From: Adiantum capillus-veneris
Lineage: Eukaryota > Streptophyta > Polypodiopsida > Polypodiales > Pteridaceae
Reading direction: 5' to 3'
Assembly: GCA_014529385.2 (NCBI GenBank)
Contig: CM043949.1
Coordinates: 143,793,242-143,857,241, forward strand
Length of the DNA: 64,000 bases
The notes beneath the pieces were generated by a model, which saw only the letters and a program-made list of their open reading frames with translations, ran no database searches and was not told where the DNA came from. Of this stretch, positions 1 through 9,940 are shown piece by piece. Each line of letters begins with the position of its first letter. Position 1 is the stretch's first letter. A program made the translations under genes and the position numbers.

Positions 1-696
1 ACAAGCCTAATCCAAGCACAAATGCTACTCTGTCACTCGCACGAACCAGGAAGGAAAAACAGGCAACAACATGGCAAAACAAAGCTCCATGCAGAGTCCT
101 CTCTCTGTCAAACACACAACCCTCTTCTTGCAATTTCGACAACAGGCCTCCCATAAAAAAAAAAAGATGAGGTGTGTCTACCTTGCTGTCGACGCGCCGT
201 CCCTCACAAACATCAAGTCTCTTTCTTTGTACACCTGCAATGTCCACCTCCCTTGAGCATACCTAAGATCAGGGCAAGTCCCAATTGTCTCCACCATATT
301 TTCTGGCAATCCCAACAAGAGGTAGGTGATGCAACCACCCCCATCGCACCACGCTAATTGCAAACCTCTCTTGCCTTGAGCATACCTCGCAATGGAAGAC
401 ACACACACACACATACACAGAGACTGACTATGCAAGGAAGGCAGCGAGGGTCAGAAAGGCGGCATATATATCTCTCCCTCTTGTCTACGACCTCCCACCT
501 ACCCATCATGTAATCCCCTAATAAAGACCAAATGCAAAATTTAACACATCTATGAACCTTTCCATGTGCAGCGCTTGTCTCATCACCTCAAGAGCTCTTT
601 ACTAGGAATGGGTGCAATAGCGAACACATCAAGACTTGCTTTCCCTTTCGCAACTCAAAATCCTTGAAACTTGGAAACTAGGAACAAGCTCATGAC
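1..696. other. unassigned sequence upstream of MITE
   Basis: I see no recognisable gene, repeat end or RNA gene here. Short ORFs exist on both strands but lack any family motif and overlap each other. A short CA run lies near 400. Confidence 0.4.
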
Positions 697-912
697 CAGG
701 GCTAGAAAATACATTTTTCCTAACCAAAGAAAATAAGGGCAAACTTGAAATTCTACCGGTTTTTAGGTCAAAATTTGAAGCTTTTGCCGGTATTTACACT
801 AAAACTTGTGTAAATTTGCCGGTTTTCTTTAAGGCAAGCTCAAAAATCTAACCGGGATTTTACGATCTTAGCCGGTTAAAATACACTGTACCCCGGTTTT
901 TTTCTAACACTG
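697..912. mobile_element. hAT-like miniature inverted-repeat element (MITE)
   Basis: A 216-bp non-coding element. It begins CAGGGCTAGAAAA and ends with the imperfect inverse, TTTTTCTAACACTG. It is flanked by perfect 8-bp direct repeats CTCATGAC at 689-696 and 913-920. Terminal inverted repeats starting CA(G) plus an 8-bp target-site duplication are the signature of the hAT superfamily. There is no transposase, so it would depend on one in trans. The body is rich in CCGG-containing motifs. Two degenerate relatives lie at 2129-2513 in the opposite orientation. Confidence 0.82.
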
Positions 913-920
913 CTCATGAC

Positions 921-1710
921 TATGCAGCTTATTTTTACCTTTACACATTTACACAATTAATAGTTTGTGCTAGACTTTAGTGCACGCAAACCACTCAACC
1001 TCCTTGACAAAAGGTGGAAACTCTAACCTACCGCATGCATACACCAAGCATAAACATCCTACAGAGTATCTTAATTTCTTGTGCAACCAATTAAATATTG
1101 TTCTCCAGAAATAGTCCACAAACATTAATACCCTGTCTTTTCAAGCCTTATTCTGTTATTTTAAGAGAAAAAAATCGGTTTTTTGTAATGTTTGGAGTGT
1201 GGAGTATAAAAGCTAAGTACTTCACTTTGCCATTAGCCAAATACAAGGGAACAAATTTTTACTGCATAATCGGATGCGCAGTATTATCCCGAGTGTTTCC
1301 TTATTGTTTTTTTCCTTTTTCCCATACTTACAATTGTGAGTGGATGAGTCAGTTATTGCTAGAATTTTAGCATCCTTTTACTATAATTTTGTGAATGATT
1401 CTTGTGGCCCCTCGTGCTTGAAAATATATGACTAGTATGGTCCTTAATTGTGTTTACCTTGATCATGACTTCCTTCGTGATGTACAACTCAACCTCTCCT
1501 TCTTCCCTTGCTTTTGTTTACCTCGATCATGTCCTCCTTCGTGATGTACACCTCCTTTTTGATGTACATCTTAACCTCTGCTTCTTCCCTTGACTGTGTA
1601 GAAGGTTTGTTAAACATTGTTTGTACCTTGTGGAGGAGAATCCTCTCCAAGACTTTTCTCCTTCGACATACGTGATTCTAAAATTTGTGAATATGTTTGA
1701 ACAAGTCTAT
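921..1710. other. unassigned AT-rich spacer
   Basis: No gene or repeat family is recognised. A short imperfect internal repetition ('gatcatg...cttccttcgtgatgtaca') occurs around 1460-1570. Confidence 0.35.
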
Positions 1711-1818
1711 ATAGATGCATTGAGTAGCTTGTATGGCGGTGCCACTAAGCCACACAAGCATACTATAGATGCATTGAGTAGCTTGTATGGCGGTGCTACT
1801 AAGCCACACAAGCATACT
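1711..1818. repeat. tandem duplication, 2 x 54 bp
   Basis: Two adjacent 54-bp units (1711-1764 and 1765-1818) differ by a single base. The unit is a multiple of three, so short ORFs on both strands run through both copies, but no protein family is recognised. The near identity implies a recent duplication. Confidence 0.9.
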
Positions 1819-2128
1819 TCCACCTTGTCAACATCATGACTATAACACCAATAATTAAGTGCAAGGGGTTCAATCTTCAGTGCATAACCATTGACATGTA
1901 GTTTTCTTATCAACTATGTGTAGACAGTAGAGCTCTCATACTTGTAATTTCAATTTCCTTGTCTTTCGGTTGGTGCCATACAATGTGATCAAACGATTAC
2001 AAGCTTCCTTGGGGAATCGGCATCATGTATGTGTGCAATGATGACATCTCACACACTTATAGACAACCAATGCATGACCAATGTTTGAGAGAAACTAGGG
2101 TCCAATCTATTTCAACTAATTGCAACAA

Positions 2129-2513
2129 AAAATCCCGATTAGATTTTGAGCTTGCCTTGAAGAAAATCAGGAATTTTACATAAGTTTTAGTGTAAATATC
2201 GATAAAGGCTTCAAATTTTGACCTCAAAACCGGGAGAATTTAAAGTTTGCCCTTACTTTTTTCAGTTAGGGGAAATGTATTTTTCTAGTGACGCCAAGTT
2301 GGGCTGTTAACAACCGGGGTCTAGTGTATTTTAACCGGCTGAAATTATAAAATCCCGATTAGATTTTAAGCTTGCCTTTAAGAAAACCGGTGAATTTGCA
2401 CAAGTTGTGGTGTGATTACCAGCAAAAGCTTCAAATTTTGACCTGAAAACCGGGAGAATTTCAAGTTTCTCCTTATTTTGATCGGTTAGGAATAATGTTT
2501 TTTTCTAGCCCTG
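2129..2513. mobile_element. two degenerate relatives of the hAT-like MITE, opposite orientation
   Basis: 2306-2513 is a diverged reverse-complement relative of the element at 697-912. It keeps the TTTTCTAGCCCTG end at 2501-2513, while the other end is eroded and no clear 8-bp target duplication remains. 2129-2300 is a further partial copy in the same orientation, lacking about the first 50 bp and ending near a mutated TTTTCTAGTGACG. The pair sits about 1.2 kb from the intact copy and forms an inverted arrangement with it. Confidence 0.7.
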
Positions 2514-2649
2514 GCCCTCTCCATGACCAGCTTTTTTACTCCTCATTTCCAATTTTTAAGGTCGTTTGAAAGTTCAGAGGTTGGCTAATGATTTTTCATA
2601 ATCCTTAAAGCCCTATCATTAACTCCCTCAAGAGGGAAGTAGAGCGTAC

Positions 2650-3063
2650 CCCATTTGCGACGAGGTCGACCATGTCGTTATAGGTGGGGCCGGACGAGGC
2701 ATTGCCGGTGAAGTTGAAGCATGAGTAGTGGATGGACATGTTGGGGGAGGCGCTGCTGCTGGGGAGGAGAATGGAGAGCGCCATCTCGAAGACATCGATG
2801 CAGAAGCCACGAACGCGCGCCGGGTCGGAGCAGTTGACGAACTGGCGGAGCGAGCGTATGTTGGGCACCAGCACCTTCAGCTGCGCTTGCTCCTTGGTCG
2901 CCGCCATGACGGGCGACAAGGGCGTCGCCGGACAGCTCCTCTCATTATCTGGTGCACCAGCGGTTATGGCGCATGTGCAGCTTACCAATAGCCACACGCC
3001 CGCTAATTTGATGCTTAACGTCACTACTCTTGCTGATCGTGCGGGGCTAGTACTACTCTGCAT
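2650..3063 (-). CDS. glutamate-receptor-like (GLR) ligand-binding-domain exon, partial gene
   Basis: The minus strand encodes 138 codons from an ATG at 3063 to a putative 5' splice site (GTACGC at 2649-2644) in phase 0. A hydrophobic, signal-peptide-like stretch (about residues 18-36) is followed at about residue 63 by sequence matching the S1 half of the plant GLR ligand-binding domain: a LKVLVPN-like strand, the FCIDVF motif near residue 88, then a PTYNDMVDLVANG-like segment. Family GLRs are channel subunits of about 900 residues, with a large amino-terminal domain before S1. That domain is absent, and no transmembrane or S2 exons are visible downstream in 1-2600. If the donor site is not used, the frame runs on to 2605 with 14 unrelated residues. 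It is most likely a gene fragment; an ATD-less GLR with distant exons is possible. Function is inferred from the motif match only. Confidence 0.6.
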
Positions 3064-3336
3064 AGGAATCGTCGACAGTAAATTTGGAAACCCTAAATCT
3101 GCTGAAGCCTCTGTGAGAGAGAGAGAGAGAGAGACTACGAATCAGAATCGGTGTTCGGGAGAAATGTGTCTCGGCTTAATATCTTGCCGTTTTCAATTTT
3201 CAAAAATGCCCGTTGAGGGCAAGGGAAAAAGGAGAAATTTCGCCCCAAAATAGAGAAAAATAGTGTAAAAGCCTGAAAATAACCTAATTTTCTAAAATTT
3301 CCTCTTGGCAAAATCTGACTAGGATCAATGAGTATC

Positions 3337-3369
<33 letters not shown>

Positions 3370-3868
3370 GGGGGGGGAGGGTAAGTCAACGATAGTGACT
3401 TTTCTCCGTCCACGTTGAAGCCACTCACCACCTGTTCAAACTTGAAACGTCAAAAGCCTCCATCCCCGGCATGCCCAATTCGAAAGTCAATGCTCGACAA
3501 AAATCATTTTCCTAAGCATACACAACTTCCTTTCTATGTTTTAGAAATTTGAGCTATCTTTTTCTTTTCTTCCTCTTTTCCGCAAGAGGTACTATAAAAG
3601 TTTCTTTTCCCAACTGTTGAATCTTCAAACTATTATTCAAGACTCCAACTCAAGGTCTACTACAACAATATGCTGGCAAAGATAATAATGAATATTATTA
3701 AAAGTCTTTGAATATTCGTTTATTTGAATATTCATTTAGTCATTAATTTGTTTGTACTATTTTCTCTTTTTTTAAAGCCATTGAATATTGGTTTAGTTAT
3801 TATTATTTATGCTTTCAAAATATATTGTAATCTAAATAAATCACTCTTACACTTGCTTCCAAAAAGAG
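3064..3868. other. upstream of GLR exon; GA and poly-G tracts, AT-rich DNA
   Basis: Contains a short GA run (about 3115-3133), a GA run at about 3338-3358 and an adjoining poly-G tract (about 3359-3377). These produce spurious Ser/Pro-rich ORFs on the minus strand. On the minus strand this is the 5' side of the GLR-like exon, but no TATA box is evident. 3640-3868 is AT-rich with no recognised content. Confidence 0.35.
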
Positions 3869-4110
3869 TGAAACTTTTTTTTTCTTGGGCAAAACCCACA
3901 ATAGGTGGGTGGAAAGATTATATTAAGAAAACCAAAAAAATTACATCACCGGACCCGCTCAACCCGAGCCAGACCACCAACCAAGACAGACCAGAACATA
4001 GACCAAAGGTACATCGGCTAACAAGGGGAGCCACCCAATCGCATCACATCAGAACTGACTATCAACAAATGGCGAAGAGAAGAGCTTACAGCCGCAGAAG
4101 TGCGGAGTCC
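3869..4110 (-). mobile_element. LINE-like 3' tail, minus strand
   Basis: Read on the minus strand, this stretch ends in a TTAATATAATCTTTCCACCC-like sequence followed by an A-rich tail (poly-T on the plus strand at about 3869-3881). That pattern resembles the 3' UTR and poly(A) of plant L1-type LINEs. No reverse transcriptase is visible upstream, as expected for a 5'-truncated copy. The call rests on overall 3'-end character only. Confidence 0.35.
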
Positions 4111-4228
4111 TAGCCTCCAAAAAGAGAACTTTACTGTGACAAGAAAAACTTTAAATGCTAGTCACTTTCTCATTTTCCTCGTCACAAAGAACCTTTTATT
4201 ATTAAATTCCTCTCAATAGCATTATATA

Positions 4229-4470
4229 GGCCATACCTTGTTTTTTTTCCAGAACTTATACATTAATGAACCAAAAAATTACATGAAGCAGCTCTATTCA
4301 AAGCGAGCGAGAGCATCACCCACTACAAACAAATAGATCATAACCGGGCTTTTACAGGGAAGCCGGGAAATTCAACACAAAAAGAGCTTAACCCATTATC
4401 AACCACACAACTAACACTCCATAATCGGGTTTTTTTACAGGGAAGCCGAAAAACCCATAACAAGAGAGCT
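4229..4470 (-). mobile_element. second LINE-like 3' tail with internal duplication
   Basis: The minus strand ends in a TTAATGTATAAGTTCTGG-like segment followed by A8 (poly-T on plus at about 4231-4240). Upstream of the tail, two units containing 'cagggaagccg' and 'agagcttaac' repeat with a period of about 85 bp (near 4355 and 4440). It is probably a truncated retroposon 3' end; no ORF can be assigned. Confidence 0.35.
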
Positions 4471-4887
4471 TAACATGCCATGCCAATCAGATCGGGTGCC
4501 ACCATCATCGACCCTCTCACATCGGGAATGCCCAATATAGACAGCAATATAGAAAGTAGAAGGCTGAAGGGAAGCATACCGCAAAAAGACAGAAGATGCG
4601 AACACCCAAGTAGAGCAAAGGTTCCATCCGTAGCATGAAAGATCCCAACTAGATGAGACAAGCATCCAAAGGATATGATGACGAGCCATGCGTCTTCATG
4701 ATGACTCCATCCCTTGCGCCGACCGCTGTCACCAAGGGAAAACAACTCCCACTCGCCGTGCCCTTGTCGATCGAAGTAGGAGGATCTCATCCCAAACAGG
4801 CACCGGCCTCCACATTCCCCCCCAGATGCCTCCCGGGCCTCTCTCGTAAGCAAGAAATAGAAAAGGGAGCCGCACCGCATCTTGCTG

Positions 4888-5230
4888 CTATCTTTGTAAC
4901 CCCGCAGACTGGTGACGAAGCTGAAGGTGAGCAACAGGGTGAGCAACAGACCTCCTGGCGACGCTTCCGACGCATCTCCATGTTAAATCTGATCGAGGGC
5001 ACTTTATCTTTATGGTGAGCTTGGTCCTCATGGGCATGCACGTTTCCGTTTCCTGTTCTACATCCAAATCCACAAGTTTGAAAGCACAGGAGCTGTGCAC
5101 ATTTAACAGACAAGTCTTGTAAGTGGTGATGAATTGATCATCATTCTCCTTGCTAACCCCTTGCAGTCCCTTCTCAAATGAGTCTTCTACTTCCTGCCAC
5201 CGCCATTTGCCAGCAAGAAACAAGGCGAGC

Positions 5231-5232
<2 letters not shown>
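4888..5232 (-). CDS. unrecognised ORF, coding-like N-terminal half
   Basis: A 114-codon minus-strand frame. Its first about 65 residues have a protein-like composition (WRWQEVEDSF, ENDDQFITTYK and LLNVHSSCAFKLVDLD segments), whereas the rest is basic and low in information. I do not recognise a family. It lies between LINE-like tails and a long CT tract and may be a fragment of a LINE, or of a host gene. No splice or promoter signal decides the ends. An alternative is chance. Confidence 0.2.

Positions 5233-5233
<1 letters not shown>

Positions 5234-5323
<90 letters not shown>
5234..5323. repeat. (CT)n microsatellite, about 90 bp
   Basis: Uninterrupted CT dinucleotides. They generate Ser-Leu repeats in translated ORFs that are not genes. 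Confidence 0.97.
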
Positions 5324-5325
<2 letters not shown>

Positions 5326-5489
5326 CCCGTGTCAAGTAGGAACACCATCGCTTGCCTTAGAGATTCCCCAAGAAAATCAAGAAAAACCTCCTAACTGCCC
5401 GTAAACTGCACCAATGTGATGTACTCACCATTGGACCAAACTGAGCGTATCCTTCTTGGGAGAAGGCACCTCTATTTATATCTCTAACT

Positions 5490-5785
5490 GTGAGGGCCAT
5501 ACCCAGACTCGACCCTTCTCACCTCCCTAAGTCCTCCAGACCGTTCCAGAGAGTGACGTAGATCTATCTGCAAGTATCCCTCCCACTTGGGACCGACACT
5601 CAGACAGGACTCCAGTCTATCTCGAACGCCAACCCAATGTGAGGGCCATACCTAGACTCGACCCTACTCAGCTCCCTCAATCCTCCAGACCGTTCCAGGG
5701 AATGATATAGATCTATCTGCAGGTATCCCTCCCACTTGGGACCGACACTCAGACAGGTTTCCGACCTATCTCGATTGCCAACCCA
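5490..5785. repeat. tandem duplication, 2 x about 149 bp
   Basis: Two adjacent units begin GTGAGGGCCATAC at 5490 and 5639 and share long blocks (CCTCCAGACCGTTCCAG, ATCTATCTGCA, CTCCCACTTGGGACCGACAC). The units differ at roughly one position in ten. No coding function is seen; it may be part of a retroelement untranslated region. Confidence 0.85.
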
Positions 5786-7473
5786 AGGGGGTACATCCCT
5801 TCATTCAATGATTTTATCCGCTTCTCATAATCAATCTGTCCTCGACAGCTTTCTGCACACAAAATCGTGGTCCTTAGTCTTGATTCTCTTTATCTTTAAC
5901 TTGAGGATCTGTTCTTGCTTTCTTGTTCTTCCTTGGTTCATGGTGATAACCCCTTTTTCCTGACAAGCAGGCACGGCAGTTATCACTTTCCCCTAAGAAG
6001 AGGGATCTTGCAATCATACCTGGTCTCACTCGTCCCCGATTACCCATTTTTATCCCACGTAGTCCTAGCGTTTAACATAAAAGTTTTAAATCAACATCCG
6101 GCCATCTGACTCTCCGGATCCGCCCACCCACCGAACCACTTCATGAAAATCCCTTCCCGAGGTAGTACTTAACTACTACAAAATCAGGAAGACAGTAGTC
6201 TATCAGACATCATCAAACAACAAGCATCATGCAATATGTTGCATACCCTCGTTCAGGGAAATTCATTTGGTTGTTCCCACCAGATCTTTATTTAGAAACT
6301 TTTAATTCATTTTCTTTCCTTTATTTGCTATAATTAGCTTGTAACTAGTTTTATTACTAATCATGCAACACATTTAGTTTCAACCAATTCATCTTGCCTC
6401 CCCATTCAGGCCAAGATAATCGATTATAGCCATCAAAATGGCAACACCTTCACAATATTCCCAGAATTAAGTGTTTGGTAAAGGCTCATTCAGTAATTTA
6501 ATCATTCCTTCCTAGGAATTTTGTTTCGAGAGGTATAGCACCATCTGGTGTGACAGATGCGCAGGATAGCCCCTATATTCTTAGCCTTTCCAGTTCCTTT
6601 TTAAGCAACCAAGTCGAACAAATTTCCTTAATTAAATTCACATCATCCTCCCTGAGAATAACCTTCTCAGCCAACTATTGGCATCAGGCCATACCCGGAT
6701 TATGGCCGATTTCCAATAAGATACCGCGGGTACTTCACCCGGCCGGGCAAAAATAAAACAAACCCATTCATCCCTTATCCCTCGGGCATGAATGACCTAG
6801 GTATAACAACTTGCCGGTTACGCTGCCCTAGCCAAAAAGGGCCAATCTGACAATTTCCCCAAGAGAATCCTCTCAATGGGCCGGCCTTTCAATCAAATTG
6901 ACCCCAAGAAGATCCATCTTGGTTCCCGGTCATTTCCAGACAATCTTCAAAACTCCTAGTTAAATCTATGTTTTGCAATGGGCTATCCCTATCACCTCTC
7001 GAGATTCCTTTTAACTCCTAGTTGGTAATTTCCAGGTTCATTCATTTATCAACCTTAATTCCTACTTCCATTAATTATCTACCAGCCAAGTTTATTTAGA
7101 AAATACAAGCGAGTTTTTTTGCCATAGGCATTTGATGGTTAATGTCTCTTTGGAAATGCCAAATTTTTAAGTTCAATCCCCGTTTTATCGATTCCCAGGT
7201 TTTTGCAATCCTTTGCCATCCCTGGGGCATCTCCATGGAAGCTTGTAGAGTTTTCGGTTCAAACAACACGAAGATCAATTCCGCGAAGTTATCCCCTATC
7301 TCCCCCATCGCGTATTTGCAAACAAACTTGAAATTGAAAACTTTACAAATACTCTTCAATACCAAAAATTGAACTACTTCTATCGAGCTTAGACAATTAC
7401 TCTTTTCTTATGGTACCTAGCTTTCCATTTTAGGAAGTTAGAAGGTCATCCTATAATTTATGAGTTTTCGAGC
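5786..7473. other. unassigned 1.7-kb region
   Basis: No ORF of more than 90 codons and no recognised motif on either strand. The text is pyrimidine-rich on the plus strand and could be a degenerate retrotransposon interior, but I find no LTR ends. Confidence 0.3.
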
Positions 7474-8150
7474 TTTCCATTAAAGCTTAAACTTAAAATA
7501 CAAGGTAGTCACTAAAGCTTACACCTAAGTGCAAAGTTATCATTAAGGCTTAGCTTAAGAGTGCAAATCTACCCTTGAAGCTGAACTTTATGATGCATAG
7601 ATACTCTTATCACTTGACCCTAATGCGAGGTTTCCATTAAACCTTAGAACCTAAAAATGTAAGGTAATCACTAAAGCTTACATCTAAGTGCAAAGTTACC
7701 ATTAAAGCTTACCTTACGAGTGGAAATCTATCTTTGAAGCTTAACTTTATGATGCGTAGATACTCTTAACACTTAACCTAATTGCAAGGTTTCCATTAAA
7801 GCTTAAAACCTAAAAATGCAAGGTAATCACTACAGCTTATATCTAAGTGCAAAGTTACCATTAAAGCTTAGCTTAAGAGTGCAAATCTACCTTTGAAGCT
7901 TAACTTTATGATGCGTAGATACTCTTATCACTTAACCCTAATTGCAAGGTTTCCATTAAAGCTTAAAACCTAAAAATGCAAGGTAGTCACTAAACCTTAC
8001 ATCTAAGTGCAAAGTTACCATTAAAGCTTAGCTTATGAGTACAAATCTACCTTTGAAGCCTAACTTTATGATGCATAGCTACCATTAATAGTTAACCCTA
8101 ATTCCAAGGTTACCATTAAAGCTTAAACCTAAAATGATGCACATAAACCT
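7474..8150. repeat. tandem satellite, about 4 units of about 159 bp
   Basis: The anchor 'tttccattaa' or a close variant recurs at 7474, 7631, 7790, 7950 and 8110, spacing 157-160 bp. Each unit holds several AAGCTTA-type motifs in 'attaaagctta' contexts about 40 bp apart, so the monomer itself looks built from a shorter ancestral repeat. Units diverge by a few percent to about 10%. No coding capacity. Confidence 0.9.
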
Positions 8151-8321
8151 TTCTAGTATTAAAACACATTTAATTAAACCTACTGGAAATGAAGATTCCT
8201 TCCTCTAAGCAAGAGGAAAGTGGGGTTGAAGTCCTTCTTGAAGAGATGTGAGGCTCAAGGAGGAAGGAAAGGGATTTATGGTGAAGAGGAAGGAGAGAGG
8301 AGCTTCTTCACAAAACCCTCA

Positions 8322-8390
8322 AGGGTTTGGCCTTCAAGAGAGGAAGAGAGTTGAGGGTTTGGCCTTCAAGAGAGGGAGAGAGCAAGAGCA
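8322..8390. repeat. 2 x 32-bp direct repeat
   Basis: The segment 'gggtttggccttcaagag' occurs at about 8323 and 8355, followed in each case by GA-rich sequence. It is a local duplication inside an otherwise unassigned short ORF. Confidence 0.7.
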
Positions 8391-8520
8391 AGGTTTAATG
8401 GAAACCTCGAGTTACTTATGCATAGTCTTGAGCATGACAAGTATGCAAGTAGCTTAGCAATATGTGTGTCTAAAATTACAAAGGAGAGGGGGTGCTTATA
8501 TAGGAAATGATGGGTGGAAT

Positions 8521-8641
8521 TCTCTTCTCAATTCCTATTGGACCCCAATTTCTCTTCTCAATTCCTATTGGACCCCAATTCTTCTCTCAATTGCTATTGG
8601 ACCCCATTTCTCTTCTCAAATGCTATTGGACCCCAATTTTC
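8521..8641. repeat. 30-bp minisatellite, 4 units
   Basis: The unit 'tctcttctcaattcctattg' plus 'gaccccaatt' is repeated exactly twice (8521-8580) and then twice in diverged form to about 8641. No coding sequence is recognised. Confidence 0.9.
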
Positions 8642-9000
8642 TTCTTAGTTCTTATCTCTTAACTTTACCTTTCAATTAAGTTAGTCCCTTTTTTCTCCTA
8701 GTTCTCGATTTAGATCAGTTCCCACGCGGCTTTTTCACGAAGAAGTATAAAAATCATCTTAATCTTTTTGGAAAAATATAGGGACGACGTAATTTCTTAT
8801 CCAAAATATCCTTGTCTTTTTATTCTGGAGTAAAGTCTCGTTGTCCGCATGACTTCTTTGTCGGTCTTGCCTTTTCTAAATTATTTTCTAGGCTGAAAAA
8901 AGTTCCGAATGGCTCTAGGGTTTAGGGAGGGACCTTACACTAACTGACGGTTACAAGAGGGTTCCCACCGAGGCTTGTTCGGCCACGTCACCATACACAC
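8642..9000. other. unassigned spacer
   Basis: No gene, LTR end or repeat recognised. Confidence 0.3.
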
Positions 9001-9440
9001 CACAATATCCCATAAAAATCACAAAAATTAAAATATCCAATAAAAAATTTAAAAAAAAGAGTTTTAAAAATACAAAAAAAAAGAAAAAACATAAAAAATT
9101 CACAAAAAAAATAAAACCTCATTAAAAATATGCACAATTAATTCACAAAAAACACAAAAAATTCAACAAAAATTCAAAAATAACATAGATAAATAATGAA
9201 AAATTGAAAAAAACTCATAAAAACTCCAAACAAATTCTTAAAAAATAAAATATTGTCCAAAAAATCTCAATAAATCATTAAAATTTCATAAAACCATCAA
9301 AAAATTCATAAAAAATAAAACATTCACAAAAAAAGAAATTATCAACTTTAAAAAAAATGATTAAAAATCATAAAAATACTTTAAAATTTTAGAAAATTTA
9401 AAATTTCACAAAAAATTAATAAAAATAAAAAGAAAGTCGT
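9000..9440. repeat. A-rich low-complexity tract
   Basis: About 440 bp dominated by A-runs separated by 'ttcataaaa', 'ttcacaaaa' and similar words. It looks like an expanded, diverged A-rich simple repeat. The Phe/Leu-rich minus-strand ORFs at 9381-9618 are a by-product. Confidence 0.85.
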
Positions 9441-9940
9441 TGAAAGTTTCAAAAAAAGCGAGAAAGAAGCAGAAAAGCAAAGAAACACATACACCGTCAA
9501 AAAAATCACACGTCGAGCAAACAACGCAAAAGCAAGGCCGAAGAAGTGTACCGCAAATCGAGCAGAAATCAAGAACAACAGCCACAAATAAAAATCGAGT
9601 AAACAACGGAACAGTCAAAAATAGCAGGAGAATAACCGAAAAAAGCTGAAATCGACCAACTCAAAGTCGTTTGAGCAGCAATCAAACTTCACAATTCGAC
9701 ATGCTAGAAATTGGCAAGTGCAAGTGATTGCATTGCGAACTAGATTCTAATCGGACAAACAGGGGCACAACTCACATGTGATTGCAGATTAGGCTAGTAC
9801 GAGGAGGAGAAATTTTGCTAATCAACATGAAAATCTGCTAGGAGACAGTTTTTACAGAACGAGTCAACATGGATTCAAATCGAGCCGAGAGTTCAAGTAT
9901 AGTAGAGCAAGCTAGTAGCAATGGCAACACATGCATAACT

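Noticed and set aside
3135-3431. 98-codon Pro/Ser/Leu-rich ORF
   Set aside because: Driven by GA and poly-G runs; no family match.
5150-5404. ORF with a long Ser-Leu repeat
   Set aside because: It is the translation of a CT microsatellite; flanking codons match no family.
8521-8641. Regular repeats suggesting a CRISPR-like array
   Set aside because: Units are adjacent without unique spacers and the genome is a plant nucleus; a minisatellite explains it.
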